Below are positions 6,791 through 14,352 of a DNA stretch of 64,000 nucleotides, one piece after another (positions within the stretch are counted from its first letter, which is position 1; each line of letters begins with the position of its first letter). A program made the position numbers and the translations under genes. The DNA lies in contig NZ_JUIV01000004.1 of assembly GCF_004151235.1 (NCBI RefSeq), forward strand, positions 124,001-188,000, read 5' to 3'. This DNA comes from Flavobacterium anhuiense (GTDB lineage Bacteria; Bacteroidota; Bacteroidia; Flavobacteriales; Flavobacteriaceae). The notes under the pieces are model-generated. The model was not told the DNA's origin. It did no database searches and was given only the letters and a program-made list of their open reading frames with translations.

Positions 6791-7417
6791 ATGGGATTAC
6801 CGAAAAGTTACAGTCAAGCGTATGGAGTTCTTGGAGAATTCTTTGGAAAAATTCGTGATGCTCAAGCACCAGACAAATTTGGACATCAAAACTTAAAAGA
6901 TTTAGGTTATAAATCAAATAACCACAGACCTTTTATTCCTTTGATGAAATCATTAGGCTTTTTATCTTCCGATGGTAGCCCTACTCAACGTTATCATGAA
7001 TATAGAAATCATTCTAAATCAAAAGAAATAATGGGAGAAGCTATAAAAGAAGCATATGGAGACATATTTCTCATCAAATCAAATCCGACTGAAAAAGATA
7101 GGGATTTGGTTCAGGGGAAATTTAAAAGTTATCACAATGCTAGCGATAATGTAGCTAAACTTCATACAAATACTTTCTATGCTCTTTTAGATTTAGCGGA
7201 TTTAAATCACAATGAAAAACCAAAAATAGTCACTCAAGAGAAACAAGAAGAGAAACAATCCTCAAGTGATAAATCTCAAGATGTACAACCTCCAAAAACA
7301 TTATCAGCATCCAGAGTTGGACTACATTACAATATACAAATACATTTACCTGCAACCAAAGATGTGGAAGTTTATAATGCAATATTTAAATCACTAAAAG
7401 AACACTTGATTGACTAA
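6791..7417 (+). CDS. DUF5343 domain protein
   Basis: A 208-aa protein recognised as DUF5343 by its start (MGLPKSYSQAYGVLGEFFGKI), the KFGHQNLKDLGYKSNN segment, and the ending LHYNIQIHLPATKDVEVYNAIFKSLKEHL. Residues about 1-135 form the helical domain; 140-170 are a polar linker rich in Gln, Glu and Ser; the last 40 residues are the family's conserved C-terminal strand-helix unit. Its stop overlaps the start of the HEPN gene by eight bases, so the two are translationally coupled. The biochemical role of DUF5343 is not known to me. A sensor or antitoxin for the HEPN protein is a reasonable inference. Confidence 0.8.
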   Translation: MGLPKSYSQAYGVLGEFFGKIRDAQAPDKFGHQNLKDLGYKSNNHRPFIPLMKSLGFLSSDGSPTQRYHEYRNHSKSKEIMGEAIKEAYGDIFLIKSNPTEKDRDLVQGKFKSYHNASDNVAKLHTNTFYALLDLADLNHNEKPKIVTQEKQEEKQSSSDKSQDVQPPKTLSASRVGLHYNIQIHLPATKDVEVYNAIFKSLKEHLID

Positions 7418-7994
7418 TAAGAAAGATATACGAGATTTTTTTTTCAGAGGATTAATGTTTGAATCTGAAGCTGAAGAATTCCAAAAAGCAGGAATTCAAA
7501 TTGGCGCTGATAACCAATTTACTGAAAAACAATTACTGGCTGAAGCATTATCTCCTTTTGGCGTGAATAGGAGAAATAATGGGTTAGAAATGGCTAGACT
7601 TTACGCTGTTGTTAATTGTTTTGAAAATGAAATCAGAGCATTTATTCGTGAAACTCTTGAAGAGAATATAGGTTTAGATTGGTGGGACAAGCTTCCAAAA
7701 AGCATTAAAACTCATGCCGAAAGTAGGCAAGCAACTGCAATGAAAGATTCTTGGCTAGAAGGAGAAAAAAGTGACCTTCTTGGTTTTGTAGATTTTGGTA
7801 TGTTAGCAAAAATAATGATAGAAAAGTGGGAGTTTTTCAGCAATTTAATTCCATCACAACATTGGTTGAATCAAAGAATGGATGAATTAGAAAAAGCACG
7901 CAATTTCATTGCTCATAACCGGATGTTATTACCATCAGAATCTCAAAGAATATATATGTATGTCGCTGATTGGAATAGAGTAATTGGTCTGTAA
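7410..7994 (+). CDS. Swt1-type HEPN domain protein, putative RNase
   Basis: A 194-aa protein. The segments VNCFENEIRAFIRETLEE and EKARNFIAHNRMLLPSESQRI mark the Swt1-like HEPN family, and Arg164-N-F-I-A-His169 is an intact R-x4-H active-site motif of HEPN ribonucleases. The start is a TTG at 7410 inside the 3' end of the DUF5343 gene; the next ATG, at 7455, would cut the conserved DFFFRG segment. HEPN RNases act as toxins or abortive-infection effectors by cleaving RNA. Intact motif, gene coupling and location in a mobile island fit such a role. It could also be a non-catalytic partner. Confidence 0.78.
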   Translation: MTNKKDIRDFFFRGLMFESEAEEFQKAGIQIGADNQFTEKQLLAEALSPFGVNRRNNGLEMARLYAVVNCFENEIRAFIRETLEENIGLDWWDKLPKSIKTHAESRQATAMKDSWLEGEKSDLLGFVDFGMLAKIMIEKWEFFSNLIPSQHWLNQRMDELEKARNFIAHNRMLLPSESQRIYMYVADWNRVIGL

Positions 7995-8113
7995 AATAAT
8001 TAGGCCTATAATAACTTTTCTGTGACCAGCGAGAACACCACAAGATTACTACCTTCTAATTAGACAATTGATTATATTACAATCTGATTGATTCGTAATT
8101 GAAAATTTAATAT

Positions 8114-8158
8114 ATAGTATATTGTAATCCTACCGCAGGTAGGATCACGATATACTAT
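8114..8158. repeat. Long hairpin 2 (GCA loop)
   Basis: A 21-bp stem closes as CCTACC-GCA-GGTAGG, with AT-rich outer arms (ATAGTATA/TATACTAT), one A-C mismatch at 8126/8146 and one T-G pair. It lies between the HEPN and SieB-like modules. The AATCC...GGATCA context and mismatch also occur in hairpin 4 (11269-11309). Confidence 0.8.
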
Positions 8159-8188
8159 TTAAAGAACAACATTTAAAAAGACAACAAT

Positions 8189-8785
8189 ATGGATAATTTA
8201 AAAGCATTATTTGATTTAACTAAACTTCCAGCAAAGTTCTTTTTTCTCTTTGCTGTTCTATCTGGGTTTATTCTATTTGCTGATGCAGAATTGCTCAAAC
8301 AACTTCATTTGGAGAAACTGAATGATTTGTATGGATGGATTGTAGGATTGGTTTTTATTTCGACTTCTGGACTTGTATTTGTAAATTCCATAATATGGAT
8401 TTTTAAAAGTGTTTCAAATAAATTAACCTTTAGGAAAATTAAAAAAGAATACATTGAAAAACTCCGAAATCTTGATTATCACGAAAAATCGGTTTTACGA
8501 GAATTTATAATCAATCAAACTTCATCTTTAGAAGTTCCAATTGACAATTCAACAATAACTGGACTAATAAGTAAAAAAATTATTTATATAAATCAGCAAT
8601 TTGGAAATGGCTTTATCATGAACGGAATGAACGCTTCTGTTTCATTAAGTAAATTTGTAGACAAACATTTGAAATTAGAAGACATAGGCTTAAACAGTAA
8701 TCCAACACAAGCTGACTATGAATTTGTTGAAAACAATCGCCCTAGCTGGGTTGAAAATCGTTTAAGAAGGAAATCGATGTACTAA
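8189..8785 (+). CDS. SieB-like superinfection exclusion membrane protein
   Basis: A 198-aa protein with two transmembrane helices, about residues 15-33 (KFFFLFAVLSGFILFADA) and 47-70 (GWIVGLVFISTSGLVFVNSII). A cytoplasmic domain starting KIKKEYIEKLRNLDYHEKSVLREFI follows. This layout, and the L-x2-Y-E-K-x2-L-R-E-F segment after the helices, match the SieB family, whose lambda member aborts infection by some heteroimmune phages. It begins a three-gene run with the 92-aa and TIR proteins (gaps 43 and 58 bp), bounded by hairpins 2 and 3. Family call is from memory of the pattern; anti-phage activity is inferred. Confidence 0.65.
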   Translation: MDNLKALFDLTKLPAKFFFLFAVLSGFILFADAELLKQLHLEKLNDLYGWIVGLVFISTSGLVFVNSIIWIFKSVSNKLTFRKIKKEYIEKLRNLDYHEKSVLREFIINQTSSLEVPIDNSTITGLISKKIIYINQQFGNGFIMNGMNASVSLSKFVDKHLKLEDIGLNSNPTQADYEFVENNRPSWVENRLRRKSMY

Positions 8786-8828
8786 AAGCACTAATAAAAC
8801 TACATGATAATAATTAAAAATAAATGAT

Positions 8829-9107
8829 ATGAATTTTGACGATATAAAAAACGAATTAAATAATCCTACATTTAAAATTGACATAGCTACTTTTTTGATG
8901 AACATTCATTCAACGAACCTTATGAATAGCTACTACTTAAAATCAATATTAAAACGACAGGTTGAAATACTAGAATTGCAGAGAGGAAAAACAGGACAAG
9001 AACTTGAAACTTCTATTGAATTGGAGATTGAAAGATTGAACCAAATGTTTTCTGAATGGTTAAAAGAAGATTTAATCAATGTTGTGAACGACTCTTCTCC
9101 TCGTTAA
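8829..9107 (+). CDS. 92-aa protein between SieB-like and TIR genes, unknown
   Basis: A 92-aa helical, acidic protein (MNFDDIKNELNNPTFKIDIA...). Residues about 40-80 look like a coiled coil (LKRQVEILELQ...ELETSIELEIERLNQMF). No known domain is recognised. It sits between the SieB-like membrane protein and the TIR-domain protein with short gaps on each side, so it may be an adaptor or regulator for either one. Confidence 0.55.
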   Translation: MNFDDIKNELNNPTFKIDIATFLMNIHSTNLMNSYYLKSILKRQVEILELQRGKTGQELETSIELEIERLNQMFSEWLKEDLINVVNDSSPR

Positions 9108-9165
9108 TTGAGATACTATATAGATAGAGAAAATTACCCGCAATTTTTAATACATAGACATATAA

Positions 9166-10194
9166 ATGAAAATATTCATCTCACATTCATCCAAAAATAA
9201 ATTTTATGGAGATAAATTAGTTGAATTGTTAAGGAGCGTAGGTCTTAAAGAGAACGAAATAATCTTTACAAGTAATACAGCATACGGAATACCTGTTAGC
9301 CAAAATATATTCAACTGGTTAAAATCTCAAATTACAGAAAAGCCATTTGTAATTTACCTCTTATCAGAAGAATATTACCAAAGTATTGCTTGCCTAAATG
9401 AAATGGGTGCGGCCTGGATTATCGAAAACAAACACGCGGCAATTTTTACACCAAACTTTAATTTATCAAGTAAAGAGTTTCAAAGCGGAGCATTAGACCC
9501 AAGAGAAATTGGTTTTTATATCAATGACGAAGAAAGAATTTTGTCTTTTCTACAATTAATTTCAGAAGACTTCGAAATATCCAAAAGTCATATTATTATT
9601 TCTCAAAGTGTAAAGAAGTTTATATCTGAAATTAATAGTTATAAACCCGAAATCGCTAAACCACCCGTTATAAGTGAGGCAATACATAAACCTATAGTAA
9701 AGGAAGAAAGTAAGACAATAGCACAAACAGTCCAGTTACAGCCGAATCAACTATTAAAAACAACTTCTTCAAATCCAACTGACTTATTTTCAAAGTTTGT
9801 AAACACAATAACTTCAAAAAAGCTTAAAGATGATGAGCTTATTTTGTTGCATTACATAATTGAAACAGGAAGATTTAAATTAATGACAGGTTGGCAAGAA
9901 CAAAATGAAATCGACCACATTAAAGAATGGGAAGAAATTAATGAAATTGCAAACAAGCTATCTAGAAACTACTCTTCAATTCTAAAAAGATTTGAATTAA
10001 GAGGATTTACTGAAGTGTCTGCTCTTACCAGCTCAAACAATCCTAAAGAATTAAAAATTAGAGACGAAATTAGCAAACATTTACTTGATTTGCCTGATGA
10101 CGTATTGGATTTAATAACAGAAAGCGTTAAGAAAAATCATTTTGATTACAATGCTAAAACTAAAATTGAAGAACCTGATGATTTACCATTCTAA
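9166..10194 (+). CDS. TIR-domain protein, putative NAD-consuming defence effector
   Basis: A 342-aa protein. Residues 1-135 form a TIR domain: MKIFISHSSKNK start, FTSNTAYGIP in the BB-loop region, then a YYQSIACLNEMGAAW segment giving Glu79 as the likely catalytic residue. A Pro/Gln/Lys-rich linker follows (about 150-205), then a C-terminal helical domain (about 210-330) I do not recognise. Bacterial TIR proteins cleave NAD or make cyclic ADP-ribose signals in systems such as Thoeris or as TIR fusions. No ThsA-like partner is nearby, so this would be a different type, perhaps activated through the C-terminal domain or the upstream 92-aa protein. Confidence 0.82.
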   Translation: MKIFISHSSKNKFYGDKLVELLRSVGLKENEIIFTSNTAYGIPVSQNIFNWLKSQITEKPFVIYLLSEEYYQSIACLNEMGAAWIIENKHAAIFTPNFNLSSKEFQSGALDPREIGFYINDEERILSFLQLISEDFEISKSHIIISQSVKKFISEINSYKPEIAKPPVISEAIHKPIVKEESKTIAQTVQLQPNQLLKTTSSNPTDLFSKFVNTITSKKLKDDELILLHYIIETGRFKLMTGWQEQNEIDHIKEWEEINEIANKLSRNYSSILKRFELRGFTEVSALTSSNNPKELKIRDEISKHLLDLPDDVLDLITESVKKNHFDYNAKTKIEEPDDLPF

Positions 10195-10286
10195 AAATAA
10201 CATCACTTGCGGTGAATATAAAAATGATATTTCTTGAGCAAAAACAGAAACTAAAAATCTAAAAAGTTATCTAAAATAAATTTATT

Positions 10287-10323
10287 ATTTGTGATTGATC
10301 TGCGGAGCAGATTAATCACAAAT
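10287..10323. repeat. Long hairpin 3 (GGA loop)
   Basis: A 17-bp stem with one G-T pair closes as ATCTGC-GGA-GCAGAT, with AT-rich outer arms (ATTTGTGATT/AATCACAAAT). It lies after the TIR gene and before the convergent XRE gene. It lacks a T run directly after the stem. Confidence 0.8.
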
Positions 10324-10355
10324 TTAATCACATAATTTGTAATCTTGAGTAATTC

Positions 10356-10625
10356 TTAATATTCATTAAAGCCAGTAAAAAATTCTTCAAGTGATACATT
10401 CATTGCTTTAAGAATTTTGATAAGTGTATTTAATTGAATATTCGCCCCTGCCTCATATTTTCCATATTGTGGTCTGCTGATATTGTTTTCATATGCGAAA
10501 TATTCAGAGTTGGTATAACCTGCTCTTTTTCTAAAGTACTTTAGGCGTTCACCTATCTTTTTCAAATAAATTAATTCATCTGCTTTAGTTTCTTTCTTAA
10601 TATCCTCATTTTTTTTTGAAGTCAT
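10356..10625 (-). CDS. XRE-family helix-turn-helix regulator
   Basis: An 89-aa protein from the ATG at 10625; a TTG at 10649 also opens the frame but the ATG is preferred. After a charged N-terminus, residues 25-82 form an XRE/Cro-type HTH: IGERLKYFRKRAGYTNSEYFAYENNISRPQYGKYEAG, then LIKILKAMNVSLEEFF. It is divergent from the lipoprotein gene, and the gap between them holds an imperfect palindrome at 10678-10706. This suggests autoregulation and control of the neighbour. It may be the element's own repressor. Confidence 0.8.
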   Translation of the reverse strand: MTSKKNEDIKKETKADELIYLKKIGERLKYFRKRAGYTNSEYFAYENNISRPQYGKYEAGANIQLNTLIKILKAMNVSLEEFFTGFNEY

Positions 10626-10677
10626 TACTTTGCTCTTTTTATACAGCAAATCAATAGAATGTCTTTAAATTATGTAA

Positions 10678-10706
10678 CTCCAAATAAGAATACTCTTTAT
10701 ATGGAG
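10678..10706. promoter_or_regulatory. Candidate operator: CTCCAAATAA-N9-TTATATGGAG
   Basis: An inverted repeat with 9 of 10 positions matching lies in the divergent gap between the XRE gene and the lipoprotein gene, just upstream of a -7 box at 10715-10722. This is the usual place for an XRE operator. Confidence 0.5.
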
Positions 10707-10714
10707 ATTTTTTA

Positions 10715-10722
10715 TATGTTTG
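10715..10722 (+). promoter_or_regulatory. -7 promoter box (TATGTTTG) of the lipoprotein gene
   Basis: A perfect TAnnTTTG match lies 26 bases before the ATG at 10748. No clear TTG is found at the -33 distance; the candidate XRE operator lies there instead. Confidence 0.5.
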
Positions 10723-10747
10723 TAATTCTAATTTAAAACTTTAAAAA

Positions 10748-11206
10748 ATGAAAAAAACTTTAAATCTTATTACTATTTCTTTTCTTTTAGCCATTGGAAT
10801 GACGAGCTGCAACACAACAAGTATTCAATCTACAGAAGAGGTCAGGGACTTTATTATTGGTCAATGGCATGATGAAACTGTTGAGAGCGGTGGCATTATA
10901 ACATATTATAGATTTGAAATAACAGCGCAAGAAATAAGATGTTGGAAAAAAATTGCTTTTCTTGATGGCACAGGAACGGGACTAAAAGGAGATGATAAAT
11001 GGGAGGAACAACCGCCAGTAGCATTATCTATTGGAGATGTTCAAACTGATTCTTCAACTAAAAAACATAGAACATTAGGGAATTGCAATTACGGAACATA
11101 TACATTTGAATACAATTCAAATTTCGGGAACTCATTAAATTTTAAGGACAATAATTCCGTTAATAGCGATACTGAGTGCACTCTAGAGAAGGGTTGGGAA
11201 TATTAA
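10748..11206 (+). CDS. Small lipoprotein, unknown function
   Basis: A 152-aa protein with a lipoprotein signal peptide: MKKTLNLITISFLLAIG followed by MTSC with Cys20 or 21 as the lipidated residue. The mature part has FIIGQWHDE (near residue 38), resembling the start of lipocalin-like small domains, and four further Cys residues. No named family is certain. It is divergent from an XRE regulator inside the element. A surface-exclusion or cargo role is possible but unsupported. Confidence 0.6.
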   Translation: MKKTLNLITISFLLAIGMTSCNTTSIQSTEEVRDFIIGQWHDETVESGGIITYYRFEITAQEIRCWKKIAFLDGTGTGLKGDDKWEEQPPVALSIGDVQTDSSTKKHRTLGNCNYGTYTFEYNSNFGNSLNFKDNNSVNSDTECTLEKGWEY

Positions 11207-11268
11207 AATCAGCCAAATACTAGAGTATTGTTTAAAAATAAACTGAATTGAGCTCATTAAATTATTAT

Positions 11269-11309
11269 ATGATTCTTATAATCCTGCGAAGCAGGATCAT
11301 AAGAATCAT
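11269..11309. repeat. Long hairpin 4 (GAA loop)
   Basis: A 19-bp stem closes as ATCCTGC-GAA-GCAGGAT with one A-C mismatch at 11280/11298 and AT-rich arms (ATGATTCTTAT/ATAAGAATCAT). It contains GCGAAGC, the known unusually stable DNA mini-hairpin. It lies between the lipoprotein and the DUF5131 gene. Confidence 0.85.
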
Positions 11310-11372
11310 TCTCATTGTTCCAAATTAAAAACAAGGTTTGCCACTTTGGTCAAAGGTTCTTTTAAGTTATAA

Positions 11373-12995
11373 CTATATCAAATAAACAACTCCTATTTTT
11401 GCTTTTGGATTTTTCTTCAAAATATTTAACTCATCACTTTCATTAAATATCATTATCACATCTATATCGCCATTTAATATTTTCTTTTTTCCTTCCTCAA
11501 TACTTTGCAATACTACAACATTGTCTAATTGCTTTGACTCCACTGTTTTTATCTCTTCTTTCGAAGATTCTTCCTCAATAATTGTTTCTTTACTTTTTAA
11601 AGAAGCATAAGCAGAACCAATTGTTATATTCCCTTTATTCAGATTATCAATTATTGATTCTGAAGCATTCGCTAAAATTCGAGAATATCGAACAACAGAA
11701 CTCCTGCCTACGTTCGCAATGTTGGCAATTTCAGCATAAGTATCAACCTTCTCAATTTCTTTAGAAGTTCTCTCAGCAAGTATATTTTTTGAAAATTTTT
11801 TTCCTCCTTTAGATAAATTTTCTTTAGCGAGTTTTTCAATTGTTGGTTTAGAAATCCATGCCAATTTAATCCGCTCCACATTCGATAGGTTCCTTCTTCC
11901 AACTTGATGTTTTACCATCCACACCTTAATTTCATCTATGCTGTTAAAAGTTTCTTTTAATTCTTTTGTAGCTATTTTGGACTTTTTAAGAGACTTTAAA
12001 ATCATTACTCTTGTATGTCCTTCAACTACTAATTTTTGACCATTAGAGGTCGTTATATAAAGGATTGGGTCATTCAATCCGTTTTTAATAATATCTTCTT
12101 TTAGGTTTTCAAATAAATTTTGGTCAGCAAATGGCAAATAAGATTTTAATTCCCATATGGTTACTAAATCATCTAATTCATCCATTATAAGATATTCATC
12201 ACCAAACAAATTTATAGTTGGCATTGAATCGTCTTCAATAGATGGATTTGACCAGTATACTTTACCTTGTAATTCACTACCACCTTTTGAATGATAGCGA
12301 TGTAATTTATTTATTGTTGGGTCATTTGGATTTGGATTGTTTCTTACTTTTCCCCACTGCTTAAAAAAGAAACTAACATTTTGTTCGGAACATTTTTCTT
12401 TAATCCTCAAAACCCATTCTTCTTTCATTGGTCTAACTTCATTGCTACCACTTTCACCGCCCACTATCACCCAATCAATTCCCTTAAGGTCAATTTCTTT
12501 AATTTCCTCTATAAAAGGCTCTATAGATAAGAATTTATGCTTAGCATCGCATTTAACCAAAGATTTGATACGCCTAGTTGCTATTTGATTACCAACTGAA
12601 ACTCCCATCCAAATATTATCTGTCCAATTAAGTTCTTTAGAGTATTTTTCAAGAATATCATGTCTTTTGGTAAGGACTTGATAAGTATGTTGAGGCGTAT
12701 CATTCATCACCTCAAACACTTTTTTTATAAAATCTAAACTAATATCCTTATGAAACAAGTCGCTCATAGAATTTACAAAAACTGTACTTGGTTCCTTCCA
12801 ACTGTAAGGTTCTTGCAATGTATTAGAATGTTCAACAACAACATCAAACCCCTGTCTATATTTTTCTAAATTTGGATTATGCATCTTTCTAAAAGTTTCT
12901 TTTTCCGCATAACAGAAATCACATTCTTTAGATATTTTCGTACATCCTGTGGTCGGATTCCAAGTTCTATTAGTCCATTCTATGCTTGATGCCAT
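11373..12995 (-). CDS. DUF5131 (phage Gp37/Gp68-like) fused to a ParB-like domain
   Basis: A 540-aa two-part protein. Residues 1 to about 245 are DUF5131: IEWTNRTWNPTTGCTKIS start, Cys18-x6-Cys25-x2-Cys28 as in radical-SAM-like iron-sulfur clusters, and a VGGESGS segment near 178. Residues about 285-370 match the ParB/sulfiredoxin fold: IIKNGLNDPILY, then LVVEGHTR with Gly326-His-Thr-Arg329. A helix-turn-helix follows near 416-445 (YAEIANIANVGRSSVVRYSRI). The DUF5131 family is often paired with a three-Cys-motif partner (TcmP); none is seen here. A DNA- or nucleotide-modifying enzyme guided by ParB-type binding is a plausible reading. Function is unknown. Confidence 0.75.
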   Translation of the reverse strand: MASSIEWTNRTWNPTTGCTKISKECDFCYAEKETFRKMHNPNLEKYRQGFDVVVEHSNTLQEPYSWKEPSTVFVNSMSDLFHKDISLDFIKKVFEVMNDTPQHTYQVLTKRHDILEKYSKELNWTDNIWMGVSVGNQIATRRIKSLVKCDAKHKFLSIEPFIEEIKEIDLKGIDWVIVGGESGSNEVRPMKEEWVLRIKEKCSEQNVSFFFKQWGKVRNNPNPNDPTINKLHRYHSKGGSELQGKVYWSNPSIEDDSMPTINLFGDEYLIMDELDDLVTIWELKSYLPFADQNLFENLKEDIIKNGLNDPILYITTSNGQKLVVEGHTRVMILKSLKKSKIATKELKETFNSIDEIKVWMVKHQVGRRNLSNVERIKLAWISKPTIEKLAKENLSKGGKKFSKNILAERTSKEIEKVDTYAEIANIANVGRSSVVRYSRILANASESIIDNLNKGNITIGSAYASLKSKETIIEEESSKEEIKTVESKQLDNVVVLQSIEEGKKKILNGDIDVIMIFNESDELNILKKNPKAKIGVVYLI

Positions 12996-13047
12996 GTCTT
13001 AAAATTCAATTCTGTTTATTTCTTTCATAGTTCTGTTTGTTATCGCT

Positions 13048-14229
13048 TTATATCACAGGAATAGCTTTATCCTTAATATCAACAAACTGACCTAACTTTT
13101 TCAAATAAATTTCGGTAGTACTAATATTGGTATGTCTGTTCGCTTTCATGATTTGGCTTAGTGTCCATCCGTCAATGTACTTTTTAATGTTCGATGTATG
13201 TTTGAAGGAATACAAATCGTATCCTTTTTCATTTAACCCTAGTTTTTTCAATGCTGAAATCAATTTATTGTAAGGTGTGTTTTCTCCTATTCGCTTCTCA
13301 CCAACAATGTGCGTAGAAGAACCTGTAAGATAATAATCTTTTGGGTATTGCTCCAGATTTAGTTCTTTTAGAATTGGAGCAAAACTCGAATTTATATCCA
13401 AATAGTCATTCTCATTATTGATGGTGACCTTCTTAACAGATGCTGGTATTGTGATTCTGTTACTCTCAATATTAATGTTCTCTACTTTTAGTCCTCTAAT
13501 CTCAGAAGGTCGCAAACAAGTATAATATATCATTCTACAGAAAAAGGCAGAATATTTATCATTTGCATCCAGATATTCAAATATTGTTTTTAAATCTGCA
13601 TCAGAGAACGGGATATGTCTTTCCTCGGTCACCTTGTTACTTCTTATTTTTCCATCAAAACCATTCATTGGATTGGTTTGTATGAGGTCTAATTTGATGC
13701 ACACATTGAAAAAAGTAGAAAAAATACGTTTGACACTTTTAACACTATCTTGCGAGTAAGTATTGTCAATTACTTTTGACCTGACAAAGCTTTCAAGATT
13801 CTTTGTCGTTATTTCAGATAATAATATGCTCGGAAGATACTTACTTAGAGCATTTAATTTACTCAAATAGGTCTGTATAGTTTTTTTTCTGGAATTGTGA
13901 ATCTTGTGGTAGTCCTCAAATTGCTTTATAGCACTCTCCAATGTTATTGTTTCTTTACGCAAGTGTTCAGTCCACTGCAAAGGCTTTAAAGGATTGTAGC
14001 CATTCTTAAGGTCTTGCTTAATGCTCTCCAATAGAATTTCACCTGCAAGTTCTTTTTCAACAGGGTCATGAATTCTATTAAGGTTATCTTTTACCTTATA
14101 TTGCTTGCCTTCGAAAGTATAGGATACATACCAAACATTTTTTGCTAGTTCCTTTAACTTGCTACTTCCTCTCGGAATTGATAATGGTGCTTTGCCTTTG
14201 TTTAATTTGGGTGTTGTATAATTGCTCAT
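13048..14229 (-). CDS. int: Tyrosine recombinase / integrase of the element
   Basis: A 393-aa site-specific integrase. Residues about 20-90 form the N-terminal arm-binding region, 95-180 the SAM-like core-binding domain, and 205-380 the catalytic domain. Catalytic residues seen: Arg240 (YTCLRPSEIRGL), His344 (YSFKHTSN), His366 (RHTNIS) and the nucleophile Tyr375 (EIYLKKL). The usual second Arg of HxxR is Asn347, as in some Bacteroidota integrases. It starts 123 bp from attR and reads into the element, the standard place for an integrase that inserts at the tRNA 3' end. Confidence 0.93.
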   Translation of the reverse strand: MSNYTTPKLNKGKAPLSIPRGSSKLKELAKNVWYVSYTFEGKQYKVKDNLNRIHDPVEKELAGEILLESIKQDLKNGYNPLKPLQWTEHLRKETITLESAIKQFEDYHKIHNSRKKTIQTYLSKLNALSKYLPSILLSEITTKNLESFVRSKVIDNTYSQDSVKSVKRIFSTFFNVCIKLDLIQTNPMNGFDGKIRSNKVTEERHIPFSDADLKTIFEYLDANDKYSAFFCRMIYYTCLRPSEIRGLKVENINIESNRITIPASVKKVTINNENDYLDINSSFAPILKELNLEQYPKDYYLTGSSTHIVGEKRIGENTPYNKLISALKKLGLNEKGYDLYSFKHTSNIKKYIDGWTLSQIMKANRHTNISTTEIYLKKLGQFVDIKDKAIPVI

Positions 14230-14274
14230 AATCCTATAACTTTACAATACAAAGATACGAATCGTTTTGTACAA

Positions 14275-14292
14275 TTAGGACTGTTTTAGGAC
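14275..14292 (+). repeat. Candidate right arm site: paired TTAGGAC repeat
   Basis: Two TTAGGAC copies with 11-bp period, same strand as the left copy at 3513-3530 and 17 of 18 bases identical. It lies between the int start and attR, as expected for an integrase arm site. Confidence 0.6.
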
Positions 14293-14352
14293 TAAATATT
14301 TCAATCCTATTGAAAAACCATTGATTTTAAAAGGATTAAAAACAATAATAGA

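Noticed and set aside
9166..10194. Classic Thoeris system
   Set aside because: The TIR protein has no ThsA-type (SIR2/SLOG or other sensor-effector) gene beside it.
8114..11309. Hairpins considered as integron attC sites
   Set aside because: No R'/R'' core (GTTRRRY) and no integron-type integrase insert are seen, and the tips are three-base loops rather than variable cassette ends.
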